NCBI GenBank assembly: GCA_002422395.1
Contig: DIUY01000019.1
Span: 1-55,376, forward strand
DNA: 55,376 nucleotides
From: Methylococcaceae bacterium UBA6146
GTDB taxonomy: Bacteria > Pseudomonadota > Gammaproteobacteria > Methylococcales > Methylomonadaceae
Direction of reading: 5' to 3'
Shown here one piece after another: positions 1-9,030 of the stretch. The notes beneath the pieces were generated by a model, which saw only the letters and a list, made by a program, of their open reading frames with translations, searched no databases and was not told the DNA's origin. Numbering within the stretch: position 1 is the first letter of the stretch; every line of letters begins with the position of its first letter. Position numbers and translations under genes: made by a program.

Positions 1-1
1 T

Positions 2-94
2 GATCTACCAGATGGCCCTCGGCGCTCGCGTGATTTTGAAATAGGCGAACTTACCTGGTGCGCCCATTTAAATGTTTTAATAGCGCGGCTCTAA
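2..94 (+). CDS. possible 3' end of an upstream gene (partial)
   Basis: This frame is open from the window edge to a TAA at 92-94, about 30 codons, and ends 37 bases before rfbC on the same strand. It could be the last part of another polysaccharide gene in the rfb operon. A second frame is also open from the edge, to a TAG at 42-44, so the choice of frame is uncertain. I recognise no family in either peptide. Confidence 0.25.
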   Translation, partial: DLPDGPRRSRDFEIGELTWCAHLNVLIARL

Positions 95-131
95 AAACTA
101 TAACCAAACTTTTAATACTGAAGGGAAAACG

Positions 132-683
132 ATGCAAATTCATAAAACCGATCTTCCGGGCGTTTTGATTATTGAACCAAAAGTTTTTGGTGATGAGCGC
201 GGTTTTTTTATGGAAACTTGGAATCAGGAACGCTATGCCGATAGTGTGACAGGCGATAATTTTGTCCAGGACAATGTGTCCTTTTCCAGAAAAGGCGTCT
301 TGCGCGGCCTGCACTTCCAAAAGATAAACCCGCAAGGCAAGCTTGTTTACGTTTTACAAGGTGAAGTCTTTGATGTCGCCGTTGATGTCCGTATCGGTTC
401 GCCGACTTTTGGGCAGTGGACGAGCGTTGTGCTGTCTGCTGACAACAAACGGCAGTTTTTTATTCCCGCAGGTTTTGCACACGGTTTTTGTGTGACCTCT
501 GACGCGGCGTTGTTCGCTTATAAATGCACCGACAAATACAACCCCCAATCAGAAGGCAGCGTGTTATGGAACGATCCTGACCTTAACATCCCGTGGCCGA
601 CTGATGCGCCGGAATTGTCGGCAAAAGATAGCCAAGGCATTAAATTGGCTGATTTCCCGCAAGAGCTTCTTCCCACTTTCTAA
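132..683 (+). CDS. rfbC: dTDP-4-dehydrorhamnose 3,5-epimerase
   Basis: RmlC/RfbC converts dTDP-4-keto-6-deoxyglucose to dTDP-4-keto-L-rhamnose, the third step of dTDP-L-rhamnose synthesis, in the cytoplasm. The 183-residue product has the usual family length. It shows the cupin landmarks DERGFFMETW, VLRGLHFQ (catalytic His) and IPAGFAHGF. The ATG is preceded by AAGGGA at good spacing. It is the first recognisable gene of an rfbCBDA operon, and rfbB starts 12 bases after its stop. The assignment is firm. What is unusual is only the order, with the epimerase leading. Confidence 0.97.
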   Translation: MQIHKTDLPGVLIIEPKVFGDERGFFMETWNQERYADSVTGDNFVQDNVSFSRKGVLRGLHFQKINPQGKLVYVLQGEVFDVAVDVRIGSPTFGQWTSVVLSADNKRQFFIPAGFAHGFCVTSDAALFAYKCTDKYNPQSEGSVLWNDPDLNIPWPTDAPELSAKDSQGIKLADFPQELLPTF

Positions 684-695
684 AGCGATATTGTT

Positions 696-1769
696 ATGAA
701 CAAAACTATTCTTGTGACAGGCGGCGCCGGTTTTATCGGCTCCAATTTCGTTATGGGCTGGTTAGCACAGTCTGATGCCACGGTCATTAATCTGGATTAC
801 CTGACTTATGCCGGTAATATGGAAAACCTTGCCTCGCTGGACGGGGACAGCCGCCATATCTTCGTTAAGGGCAATATCGGCGACGCCGAATTGATAACCG
901 GATTATTGGCAACCCACCAACCTTGCGCGGTCGTCAATTTTGCGGCTGAGTCGCATGTTGACCGGTCTATCCATTCCCCTGAAGATTTCATCCAAACCAA
1001 TATCGTCGGGACTTTCCGGTTGCTGGAGGCCACCCGTAATTATTGGAACGGCTTGTCGGCAGAAGATAAGGCCGCTTTCCGTTTTCTGCATGTGTCCACC
1101 GATGAAGTTTATGGCTCACTGAAAAAAGACGATCCGGCATTTAGCGAAACTAACCGCTATGAACCTAACAGCCCATATTCGGCAAGCAAAGCCGCCAGCG
1201 ACCATTTGGTCCGCGCTTACCACCATACTTATGGCTTGCCGGTGCTGACGACTAACTGCTCAAATAACTACGGCCCGTACCATTTTCCGGAAAAACTGAT
1301 TCCGTTGCTGATCACCAATGCGTTGGCCGAAAAAAACTTGCCGGTTTACGGCGATGGCCAGCAAATCCGTGACTGGCTTTATGTCGCCGACCATTGTTCA
1401 GGCATCCGCCGGGTGCTGGAAGCCGGCAGAGTCGGGGAAACCTATAATATCGGCGGCTGGAATGAAATGGCCAACATTGATATTGTCCATACAGTTTGCG
1501 ATTTATTGGATGAGACGCGTCCGCGTGCCGATGGCAAATCTTACCGTGAACAAATCACGTTTGTGACCGACCGCCCAGGCCATGACCGCCGTTATGCGAT
1601 AGACGCCAGCAAAATTGAAAAAGAATTAGGTTGGAAACCTGCCGAAACGTTTGCCACCGGTATCCGTAAAACGGTGCAGTGGTATTTGGATAATCCCGAA
1701 TGGGTGGCGCATGTCCAATCGGGTGCGTACCGCGATTGGGTGGAAAAAAATTATGCGGGGCGGGATTGA
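696..1769 (+). CDS. rfbB: dTDP-glucose 4,6-dehydratase
   Basis: RmlB/RfbB is an NAD-dependent short-chain (extended SDR) dehydratase that turns dTDP-glucose into dTDP-4-keto-6-deoxyglucose. The 357-residue protein opens with the Rossmann glycine motif GGAGFIGSNF. It carries the catalytic block STDEVYG and the YxxxK pair in YSASKAASD, plus the NNYGP and RDWLYVADH motifs typical of sugar-nucleotide dehydratases. Its stop codon overlaps the ATG of rfbD by one base (TGATG), which points to translational coupling. Length and motifs are complete. Confidence 0.97.
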   Translation: MNKTILVTGGAGFIGSNFVMGWLAQSDATVINLDYLTYAGNMENLASLDGDSRHIFVKGNIGDAELITGLLATHQPCAVVNFAAESHVDRSIHSPEDFIQTNIVGTFRLLEATRNYWNGLSAEDKAAFRFLHVSTDEVYGSLKKDDPAFSETNRYEPNSPYSASKAASDHLVRAYHHTYGLPVLTTNCSNNYGPYHFPEKLIPLLITNALAEKNLPVYGDGQQIRDWLYVADHCSGIRRVLEAGRVGETYNIGGWNEMANIDIVHTVCDLLDETRPRADGKSYREQITFVTDRPGHDRRYAIDASKIEKELGWKPAETFATGIRKTVQWYLDNPEWVAHVQSGAYRDWVEKNYAGRD

Positions 1770-2668
1770 TGAAAATATTGCTGCTCGGTAAAAATGGCCA
1801 AGTTGGCTGGGAGTTGCAACGTGCTTTGGCACCGCTAGGCGAAGTGGTTGCGCTTGACCGCCATGCTGACAACGGCTTGTGTGGCGATTTGGGCAATCTG
1901 CAAGGTTTGGCCGCCACGATTGATTTGTTGCAACCTGATGTCATTGTCAACGCGGCGGCCCATACTGCCGTGGATAAGGCCGAAAGCGAGCCGGAACTGG
2001 CCCGCACGATCAATGCCTTGGCCAGCGGCGTGTTGGCGCAGGCGGCCAATCGTTGCGGCGCATGGCTGATCCATTATTCGACCGATTACGTGTTTGATGG
2101 GGGGGGTGACAAACCGTGGCAGGAAACGGATGCGACCGGGCCACTAGGTGTTTATGGCGCGACAAAACTGGAGGGCGAGCAGCTGATACAACAATCAGGC
2201 TGTCGGCATATTATTCTGCGCACCAGCTGGGTTTATGCCGCACGCGGCAATAACTTCGCCAAGACCATGTTGCGTCTAGGCCAAGAGCGTGACAGCCTTA
2301 ACGTCATTGACGACCAAATCGGCTCGCCCACCGGCGCGGAACTGTTGGCTGATGTCACTGCCCACATTATCCGTACCGCCCAGCAGCGGCCTGAGGTGTC
2401 GGGTTTGTATCATCTGGTTGCCAAAGGTGAAACATCATGGCATAGCTACGCCGCTTTTGTCTTGGATTTTGCCCGTGCGGCCGGCATTGGGATAAAAGCC
2501 GCGCCTGATGCCATTCTCCCCATCCCCACCAGCGCCTTCCCAACGCCCGCCAAGCGCCCGCACAATTCCCGTTTGGCGACCGATAAGCTGGAAAAAACTT
2601 TTAATTTGACCTTGCCGCCTTGGCAAACAGGCGTGACGCGTATGCTCACCGAAATACTCAGCAAATAA
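1769..2668 (+). CDS. rfbD: dTDP-4-dehydrorhamnose reductase
   Basis: RmlD/RfbD carries out the last step, NADPH-dependent reduction to dTDP-L-rhamnose. I place the start at the ATG overlapping the rfbB stop. This gives 299 residues beginning MKILLLGKNGQVGWEL, the family's usual N-terminus with the nucleotide-binding glycines. A longer reading frame from 1700 would run deep into rfbB and is not needed. Other landmarks are STDYVFDG and the YGATKLEGE catalytic block, and C-terminal RPHNSRL. rfbA follows after 12 bases. Confidence 0.96.
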   Translation: MKILLLGKNGQVGWELQRALAPLGEVVALDRHADNGLCGDLGNLQGLAATIDLLQPDVIVNAAAHTAVDKAESEPELARTINALASGVLAQAANRCGAWLIHYSTDYVFDGGGDKPWQETDATGPLGVYGATKLEGEQLIQQSGCRHIILRTSWVYAARGNNFAKTMLRLGQERDSLNVIDDQIGSPTGAELLADVTAHIIRTAQQRPEVSGLYHLVAKGETSWHSYAAFVLDFARAAGIGIKAAPDAILPIPTSAFPTPAKRPHNSRLATDKLEKTFNLTLPPWQTGVTRMLTEILSK

Positions 2669-2680
2669 CGGAATCCGACT

Positions 2681-3604
2681 ATGATACTTTCAGCATCAAC
2701 AACACCCTCTTCGGCCACCATTCCATCCAGATGCGGCATTATTCTGGCGGGCGGATCAGGGACCCGGCTCTATCCGGTCACTAAAGTTGTCTCCAAGCAG
2801 TTGCTGCCGATTTATGACAAGCCGATGATTTATTACCCGCTGGCCACCCTGATGCTGGCAGGTATCCGCGATATTCTGATTATCTCCACACCGCAAGACA
2901 CGCCCCGTTTTGAGCAATTGTTAGGCGATGGCGGCGGCTGGGGGCTGAATATCCAATATGCCGTGCAGCCTAGTCCCGACGGGCTTGCCCAGGCGTTTAT
3001 CATTGGCAAGGAATTTGTTGGCAACCAACCTACCGCACTGGTGTTGGGCGACAATATTTTCTACGGCCATGATTTGCATGTCCAACTGGAACGCGCCATG
3101 ACCAGGACTGACGGAGCCACAGTGTTTGCTTACCATGTCCATGATCCTGAGCGTTACGGCGTGGTGGCGTTTGATCATGAAGGCTGCGCCACGTCGTTGG
3201 AAGAAAAACCGGCACAGCCTAAATCCAATTATGCCGTGACCGGTTTGTATTTTTATGATAACGACGTCATTGATATTGCCACTAATCTTAAGCCATCGCC
3301 GCGAGGCGAGTTGGAAATCACTGATGTCAACCGCATCTATCTGGAACGCAAGCAACTGGCGGTGGAAATTTTGGGGCGTGGTTTTGCTTGGCTAGACACT
3401 GGCACCCATGAAAGCCTGATTGAGGCCAGTAATTTCATTGAAACCATCGAACATCGGCAAGGCTTAAAAATCGCCTGCCCCGAAGAGATTGCTTTCCGCA
3501 AAGGCTATATTGATGCCGAACAGCTGCAAAGGCTGGCGCAACCCTTGGCTAAAAACGGCTATGGCCAGTATCTTTATAACCTTTTGAGCGATAAGGTGTT
3601 GTGA
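2681..3604 (+). CDS. rfbA: glucose-1-phosphate thymidylyltransferase
   Basis: RmlA/RfbA makes dTDP-glucose from glucose-1-phosphate and dTTP, the entry step of the rhamnose pathway. The nucleotidyltransferase signature GGSGTRLYPVTK is followed by KQLLPIYDKPM, the VLGDNIFYG metal/substrate block and FAWLDTGTH. The protein is 307 residues. About 15 residues precede the conserved core, a slightly longer N-terminus than usual, so initiation a little downstream is possible. This gene completes the four-step set, so the operon alone can make dTDP-L-rhamnose. Confidence 0.97.
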   Translation: MILSASTTPSSATIPSRCGIILAGGSGTRLYPVTKVVSKQLLPIYDKPMIYYPLATLMLAGIRDILIISTPQDTPRFEQLLGDGGGWGLNIQYAVQPSPDGLAQAFIIGKEFVGNQPTALVLGDNIFYGHDLHVQLERAMTRTDGATVFAYHVHDPERYGVVAFDHEGCATSLEEKPAQPKSNYAVTGLYFYDNDVIDIATNLKPSPRGELEITDVNRIYLERKQLAVEILGRGFAWLDTGTHESLIEASNFIETIEHRQGLKIACPEEIAFRKGYIDAEQLQRLAQPLAKNGYGQYLYNLLSDKVL

Positions 3605-3631
3605 TAGTCGGCTGTTTTTAGCATTCTGCCC

Positions 3632-3658
3632 GCTGTCCTTTAAGTTACGGGGGACAGC
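3632..3658 (+). terminator. hairpin after rfbA
   Basis: GCTGTCC (3632-3638) and GGACAGC (3652-3658) form a perfect 7-bp stem with a 13-nt loop between rfbA and the next gene. No U-run follows, so it may attenuate or end the rfb transcript only in part, or act as a processing site. Confidence 0.3.
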
Positions 3659-3667
3659 ATTCCCCTT

Positions 3668-4723
3668 GTGCCAATCGCCAGTTATGAGGCTAGTTATGAC
3701 AATGGCGACACTTTCCCTTTTCCGCTGCTTAACATGACTTCCGGTTTACTGCATAAACAAACGGTTTTTTTGATTGAGGAGCAAGCAAACCCGTCCACCG
3801 ACTTTTTCATCCTGCCGGTTTTTGCCGCCGAAAACCACACCGTCATCCGCTGCGGGCACGCTGATTTGCCCAGCCGCGAGGCACTGACCAATGCCGTGGT
3901 CGTTTTTGTCCGTTATATCCCTGCCGCTTGGTTAAAGCTGGTTACCGCAGCCCGCCAGCGGCTACGTGCGCTCATTTTTTTTATGGATGACGATGTGCTG
4001 GATTTTTCAGCCTCAGCGCAAATGCCGCTCAGTTACCGCAACAAATTAGTCCGTCTGGCTTTGTCCCGCTATAGCTGGTTGCGCCGTCAACATGCCCGGC
4101 TCTGGGTTTCCACCCCTTATCTGGCCGATAAATATGCCGACTGGCCACCCCAATTGGTTTTGCCCACCCCCATCCCTTTGCCCAATCGGGTCCGGCGGGT
4201 TTTTTACCATGGTTCCGTCGCAACGCATAAGGCGGATATCCGTTGGTTGCGGCCGGTGTTGGAAGAGGTGCTGCATAAAGATCAACAGGCTGTTTTTGAG
4301 ATTATTGGCAAACAGGATGTCTTTCGGCTGTACCAAGGGTTGCCGCGCGTCACCGTGTTGCATACCTTGAAATGGCCAGCCTATCAGGCTTTTTTGACGA
4401 TGCAGGAACGGCATGTGGGCTTAAACCCGTTGCTGGATATCCCGTTTAACCGCGCCCGTTCTTACACAAAATTTTTTGACATAACACGTTGCGGTGCGGT
4501 TGGCATTTACACGCCTGACAGTGCTTGCGCGTCGGTTGTCACCCACCAGCAACACGGCTTGGTCGTAGGGCTTGACCAAGCGGCCTGGGCCACCGCCATT
4601 TTGAGCCTCACCCAGGATGATGCGTATTGGCAAACGCTATTGTGTAACGCCCAGGCAAAAATGCTGGCATTGACGGTGCAGGCGCAACACGCTTATGCCG
4701 ATTTGCGTAAGTTTGACAAGTAG
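3668..4723 (+). CDS. putative glycosyltransferase
   Basis: The 351-residue product looks like a GT-B type (group 1-like) sugar transferase. A central FYHGSVATHKADIRWL stretch is followed by a VFEIIGKQ strand, and the C-terminal third has KFFDITRCGAVGIY, resembling the donor-site region of family 1 enzymes. The N-terminal half is divergent and I cannot name the sugar. The start used is GTG at 3668, with a GGGGGA stretch upstream. An in-frame ATG at 3734 is an alternative without a good ribosome site. The stop is directly followed by the kpsC ATG, so both genes probably serve the same capsule or lipopolysaccharide. Confidence 0.65.
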   Translation: MPIASYEASYDNGDTFPFPLLNMTSGLLHKQTVFLIEEQANPSTDFFILPVFAAENHTVIRCGHADLPSREALTNAVVVFVRYIPAAWLKLVTAARQRLRALIFFMDDDVLDFSASAQMPLSYRNKLVRLALSRYSWLRRQHARLWVSTPYLADKYADWPPQLVLPTPIPLPNRVRRVFYHGSVATHKADIRWLRPVLEEVLHKDQQAVFEIIGKQDVFRLYQGLPRVTVLHTLKWPAYQAFLTMQERHVGLNPLLDIPFNRARSYTKFFDITRCGAVGIYTPDSACASVVTHQQHGLVVGLDQAAWATAILSLTQDDAYWQTLLCNAQAKMLALTVQAQHAYADLRKFDK

Positions 4724-6715
4724 ATGGACGCTGACGAGCAAACAACAAACGTGCCAATCGGCTGTGCTTTTTTAAAAAAGCCAGGCCTTTTCACGCTGTG
4801 GGCATTAAACCGCCAATGGTGTGCGCCAGTGGTGTACGCTGGTTTTCCGACAGGGTTCCGCTTGCTATCGGTGTCCGCACGGTGGCGGGGCAGCACACCG
4901 CTGCATTTGGCTGATGGCTTTGTTCATTTGGACCCTGACGGGCCGCCGCTATCGCTGATTGCCGATGAGCAGGGCAATTACCAAGACGCAGGCCGGGCGT
5001 CAAGCCTGGAAACACAGGTCATAGCCTCTTCTTTACCGGCGCAGCATGACCGGGCCCGCAAGCTGATAACCTTATGGCAGACGCATAAGGTGTCGCGTTA
5101 TAACCATTGCCGGACTTATCAGGGTGCGTTGCCATTGCCTTATGTTTTAGTCATCGACCAAGACGCCACGGATGCTTCGATAGCCTCCGGTTTAGCGGAT
5201 GCCGATTGTTTTCAGCGTATGCTTGACGCGGCCTTGCAAGAAAACCCCGATTGCCACGTCGTGGTCGCCCCTTGTTCTGGTACGCGGCACAAAAAATGGC
5301 GCGGGCATTTTGATTTTGCCCGCCTAGCCGCACAACCACGCATAACAACCCTGACCGGACAGGCACATCCCGCCCCACTCCTTGAGCACGCGCAAGCGGT
5401 GTATTGTGTGGCCTCGCCTATCGGTTTTGAAGCCCTGTTATGGGGCAAACGGGTGCGCACTTTTGGCCTGCCATTTTATGCGGGCTGGGGGCTAACTGAG
5501 GATGACAGGCCCGCACCGGCACGGCGTAAACCCGTGGCACTGGAGAATCTCGTCTATGCCTGCTTAGTGGCCTGTTCCTGTTACCTTGATAAGGAAACCG
5601 CACAACCGTGCGGGCCGGAACAGCTCATTGCTTGGGTTGGCCTGCAACGGCGGATGCGCGGGCGGTTTCCGCCGACAGTTTATGCCTACAATTTCTCATC
5701 TTACAAAATGCCGATAGTCCGGCGATTTTTTCAAGGCAGCCAGGTCGTGTTTGACGCGCCCGTGGAGACGTTGCCGGAGCAAGCCACCGTCGTGACATGG
5801 GGACGGCGTACGCCCAAAGCTTCAGAAAACGTGGCTAATGCTGTGCGTCTGGAAGATGGCTTTATCCGTTCTGTAGGCCTAGGGGCTGATTTGGTGGCAC
5901 CGCTGTCATGGGCGATGGATACGCGGGGCATTTATTACGATGCGACTTGCGCTTCCGATCTGGAAGACATTTTGGAACATGGCGTGTTTGATAACCTGCT
6001 TATTGGCCGGGCCCGGCAGTTACGCCACCGGCTGGTCACCGAAGGTTTGACCAAATACAATGTTGGCGGCAGCGGTTGGCGGCGTCCCGATAGCAGTGTT
6101 TGCGCCAACAACACGGTGATCCTGGTGCCCGGTCAAGTCGAATCGGATGCGTCGCTGGCCTTTGGCGCCCCCGTGGTCCGTAAGAATTATGATTTGTTAG
6201 CGGCGGTGCGTGCCGCTAATCCGCAGGCTTATATCGTTTATAAACCACATCCCGATGTGGTTGCCGGACTGCGCCAAGCGGGGCAAGGCGAGGTTGACGC
6301 ACACCATTGCTGTAATGAAATAGTCATTGATGTGGCAATGGCGCAATTGCTTTTACAAGTCGATGAAGTCCATACCCTGACATCGCTGACTGGCTTTGAG
6401 GCCTTGCTGCGCGGAAAAAAAGTCGTGTGTTATGGCTTGCCTTTTTATGCGGGCTGGGGTTTGACGGCTGATGTCTTGCGGCTGGAGCGGCGCACACGGA
6501 AACTGGCCTTGGATGAGCTGGTTGCCGGTGTGCTGATCCTTTACCCGACTTATGTCAGCCGCACAACCGGCAAATTTACGACGCCGGAACGGGCATTGGC
6601 AGAATTGTTGCTGTGGCGGGACAATACGGCAACGTTGTTGCCTTGGTGGCGCAAAGGGCTGCGCTGGTTGTTAAAGCTGGAGCGGCAATTTGATGATTTT
6701 TTTCGGCAAGGGTGA
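4724..6715 (+). CDS. kpsC: capsule polysaccharide beta-Kdo transferase KpsC
   Basis: KpsC builds the poly-Kdo linker on lysophosphatidylglycerol that anchors ABC-exported (group 2/3) capsules at the inner face of the membrane. The 663 residues show the expected internal duplication. The block GFEALLWGKRVRTFGLPFYAGWGLT near residue 230 recurs near residue 560 as GFEALLRGKKVVCYGLPFYAGWGLT, and YKPHPDV lies in the C-terminal copy. Full family length is about 650-680. It begins with the ATG immediately after the preceding gene's stop. No kpsMTED or kpsS genes are visible here, so the rest of the capsule locus must lie elsewhere. Confidence 0.88.
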   Translation: MDADEQTTNVPIGCAFLKKPGLFTLWALNRQWCAPVVYAGFPTGFRLLSVSARWRGSTPLHLADGFVHLDPDGPPLSLIADEQGNYQDAGRASSLETQVIASSLPAQHDRARKLITLWQTHKVSRYNHCRTYQGALPLPYVLVIDQDATDASIASGLADADCFQRMLDAALQENPDCHVVVAPCSGTRHKKWRGHFDFARLAAQPRITTLTGQAHPAPLLEHAQAVYCVASPIGFEALLWGKRVRTFGLPFYAGWGLTEDDRPAPARRKPVALENLVYACLVACSCYLDKETAQPCGPEQLIAWVGLQRRMRGRFPPTVYAYNFSSYKMPIVRRFFQGSQVVFDAPVETLPEQATVVTWGRRTPKASENVANAVRLEDGFIRSVGLGADLVAPLSWAMDTRGIYYDATCASDLEDILEHGVFDNLLIGRARQLRHRLVTEGLTKYNVGGSGWRRPDSSVCANNTVILVPGQVESDASLAFGAPVVRKNYDLLAAVRAANPQAYIVYKPHPDVVAGLRQAGQGEVDAHHCCNEIVIDVAMAQLLLQVDEVHTLTSLTGFEALLRGKKVVCYGLPFYAGWGLTADVLRLERRTRKLALDELVAGVLILYPTYVSRTTGKFTTPERALAELLLWRDNTATLLPWWRKGLRWLLKLERQFDDFFRQG

Positions 6716-6755
6716 CAAGTCATGCCTGCCCGTCATTAAAGGCCAAGGCCTTGGT

Positions 6756-7667
6756 TTAGTCACCAAAGCCCCGGTTACCCTGCAAGCCGCCGGTATGGAT
6801 TGCAATAATGCGTTGCCCGGCGGAAAAATAATCTTTTTTTAGCAGATCATAAAGGCCATACAGCATTTTTCCGGTATAGACAGGCTCTAGCGGGATTGCC
6901 GTTCTGGTTTCAAATGCGGTGATGAACGCCATTAATTGAGCGTTGGTCTTGGCGAATCCGCCAAAGTGGTAATCCAGATTGACCTGCCAGTTATCCTGTT
7001 GCTGTTCCAACAATGCGGCAATCTCGGCGGTTAAAAAACCGGCATTTTTTAATGCCGCAAAACCTATGATGGACGCCTTCGCTGGTGCGGCAGCTATAAG
7101 CCCTGCCAATGTCGTGCCTGTGCCACAAGGCACGCAAAGCACATCATAAGGGCTGTCCAGCTCGTGCACCAGCTCGGCAATGCCTGGTAAGGCCAAGGTT
7201 TGGGCGCCGCCTTCGGGCAGCCAGTATTGGCCAGGCTTTATGCCCGGCAACGCCTGCCAATGTTTATAAAGTCTAAGTTGCCGGTAGTCGGTGCGGGACA
7301 CAAACTTAAGTTCCATGCCCCAGCCACGCATATCGGCCAAGCTAGGTGTCAATACATTAGGTTGTCCACCGCGAATAAAACCAATGGTTTTTAAGCCTAA
7401 AACATGCCCTGTATAAGCAAGCGCATGCAGATGGTTGGAGTAGGCGCCGCCCATGCTGATAAGCGTGTCAGCACCTAACGACAAAGCATGCTGGAGGCTG
7501 TATTTAAGTTTGCGCCACTTGTTGCCTGAAATGACCGGATGCAGCAAATCATCGCGTTTCAGCCAAAGCTCGACGGTTCGCTGTCGGAACAGCGGGTCAT
7601 TGATGCGGGTAAGCGGTGAGCGGTTGAAGGTTTTTTCAAGTGCGCCAAGAGCGGACGGCATGGCCAT
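6756..7667 (-). CDS. D-cysteine desulfhydrase / ACC deaminase family PLP enzyme
   Basis: This is a 303-residue pyridoxal-phosphate enzyme of the tryptophan-synthase-beta fold. The lysine that binds PLP sits in SGNKWRKLKYSL, preceded by LKRDDLLHP, and GGAYSNHLHALA and CGTGTTLAG form the phosphate-binding parts. The family includes D-cysteine desulfhydrase and 1-aminocyclopropane-1-carboxylate deaminase. The sequence alone does not decide the substrate, and D-cysteine desulfhydrase-like is the safer name. It overlaps the apaH stop by one base and is the last gene of the apaG-apaH operon. A CCAAGGCCTTGG palindrome lies between it and convergent kpsC. Confidence 0.82.
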   Translation of the reverse strand: MAMPSALGALEKTFNRSPLTRINDPLFRQRTVELWLKRDDLLHPVISGNKWRKLKYSLQHALSLGADTLISMGGAYSNHLHALAYTGHVLGLKTIGFIRGGQPNVLTPSLADMRGWGMELKFVSRTDYRQLRLYKHWQALPGIKPGQYWLPEGGAQTLALPGIAELVHELDSPYDVLCVPCGTGTTLAGLIAAAPAKASIIGFAALKNAGFLTAEIAALLEQQQDNWQVNLDYHFGGFAKTNAQLMAFITAFETRTAIPLEPVYTGKMLYGLYDLLKKDYFSAGQRIIAIHTGGLQGNRGFGD

Positions 7668-8548
7668 CAGTCTATTGGCACTAGCGGCTGAAGGGTGTCA
7701 TTGCTGCGCACAGGAACGCCATAGGATTTATTGGGCTTTTTCGCAGCGGGGCAATCGATGCCAAAACGTTGCACGGGGTTGTCGAGTTTAAGTGCGGTCA
7801 ACTGCCCGCCCCAAAGGCAGCCGGTGTCAATGGCGTAACAATTCCCGCTTTCGTAATAACCTAGCGTGGACCAATGCCCGCAGACAATACGCAGCTGGGC
7901 ATTTTTACGGTTTGGTGCGTCAAACCAAGGCATCAGGCCTTTAGGCTGGGAGCCGGGTGGGCCGCTATTGGCAAAATCGAGCTTGCCGGTGGCATCACAA
8001 TAACGCATACGGGTAAAGCAATTGACGATAAACCGTAACCGGGCCATGCCTTTTAAGTTGGATGACCACACATTAGGCTTGTTGCCGTACATTTGCTTTA
8101 AAAAAACCGGATAATCAGGGCTTCTTAACGTTTGTTCCACTAAGGCCGCCATTTTTTTGGTCTTTTTAAAATCCCATTGGGGCGGCAAGCCGGCGTGCAG
8201 CAGGCAAAAATCGTCGTTGTAATGGAACAGTGGCCGATACCTTAGCCAATCGATCAGTTCGTCTCGGTCAGGGGCTTCAAGCACCTGCGTGAGCGCATCT
8301 TTTTTAAGGGCGATTTTGGGGGCGCAGGAGGCGGCCAGCAAATGCATGTCATGGTTGCCCAGCACGGTGACTGCGGCATCACCTAAGCCTTGGACAAAAC
8401 GCAGTGTTTCCAATGACTTAGGGCCGCGATTGACTAAGTCGCCGGCAAACCACAATTGATCCGAGTTTTCATTAAAAGCGATGAAATCAAGCAGCCTTAA
8501 CAGCTCGTCGTAACAGCCTTGAACATCGCCAATTGCGTAAATGGCCAT
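7667..8548 (-). CDS. apaH: bis(5'-nucleosyl)-tetraphosphatase, symmetrical
   Basis: ApaH hydrolyses diadenosine tetraphosphate to two ADP and, by known biochemistry, removes Np4A caps from RNA 5' ends. The 293-residue protein has the metallophosphatase motifs in order: GDVQGCYDE, GDLVNRGPKS, GNHDMHLL, then GHWSTLGYYE and AIDTGCLWGG. Its start directly abuts the apaG stop. Its own stop overlaps the next start (TGATG), so the three genes are coupled. Confidence 0.96.
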   Translation of the reverse strand: MAIYAIGDVQGCYDELLRLLDFIAFNENSDQLWFAGDLVNRGPKSLETLRFVQGLGDAAVTVLGNHDMHLLAASCAPKIALKKDALTQVLEAPDRDELIDWLRYRPLFHYNDDFCLLHAGLPPQWDFKKTKKMAALVEQTLRSPDYPVFLKQMYGNKPNVWSSNLKGMARLRFIVNCFTRMRYCDATGKLDFANSGPPGSQPKGLMPWFDAPNRKNAQLRIVCGHWSTLGYYESGNCYAIDTGCLWGGQLTALKLDNPVQRFGIDCPAAKKPNKSYGVPVRSNDTLQPLVPID

Positions 8549-8926
8549 TTAATGCAGGGTTCTGGGGATGGATAAGGTAAAGCGGGGGATTTCAGCGTTA
8601 AAATCTTCACCGTTATCAGAGTGCATATTATAAACGCCCTGCATAGTCCCGACTGGGGTTTCTATAATGGCGCCACTGGTATAAGTAAAGGTTTCACCCG
8701 GTTTAAGGTACGGCTGCTCACCCACCACGCCTTCGCCCCTGACTTCCTGGATCTTGCCGTTGGCATCGGTGATTAACCAGTGCCGGCTTAACAGCTTGGC
8801 GGCAACTTCACCTTCATTGGTGATGTTGATAGTATAGGCGAAGACATAGCGGCCTTTCTCCGGCACGGATTGCGCCGCTATAAAATGAGGCGTGGCTGCA
8901 ACGACTATTTTGTTTTTTTCTTTCAT
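8549..8926 (-). CDS. apaG: ApaG protein
   Basis: ApaG is a small beta-sandwich protein linked to Co2+ resistance/Mg2+ efflux in enterics and almost always paired with apaH. I choose the ATG at 8926, giving 125 residues (MKEKNKIVVAATPHF), which matches the family length. An upstream in-frame ATG at 8944 would add six residues. Family motifs seen are YVFAYTINITNEG, SRHWLITDANG and the glycine-rich VRGEGVVGEQP. It is divergent from mpl, with about 100 bp of shared promoter space. Confidence 0.93.
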   Translation of the reverse strand: MKEKNKIVVAATPHFIAAQSVPEKGRYVFAYTINITNEGEVAAKLLSRHWLITDANGKIQEVRGEGVVGEQPYLKPGETFTYTSGAIIETPVGTMQGVYNMHSDNGEDFNAEIPRFTLSIPRTLH

Positions 8927-9030
8927 TATTAGATGATATGGCATTTAGTTAGCGGATTATTTCAGCGTAACTTACCGCTAAACGCAAGCAACTATTTTCT
9001 TAATCTTTTACCAAACAGCAGGGCAAGACA

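Noticed and set aside
1700..1768. Extended start for rfbD inside rfbB
   Set aside because: The added 23 residues are not conserved, and the ATG at 1769 gives the standard RmlD N-terminus coupled to the rfbB stop.
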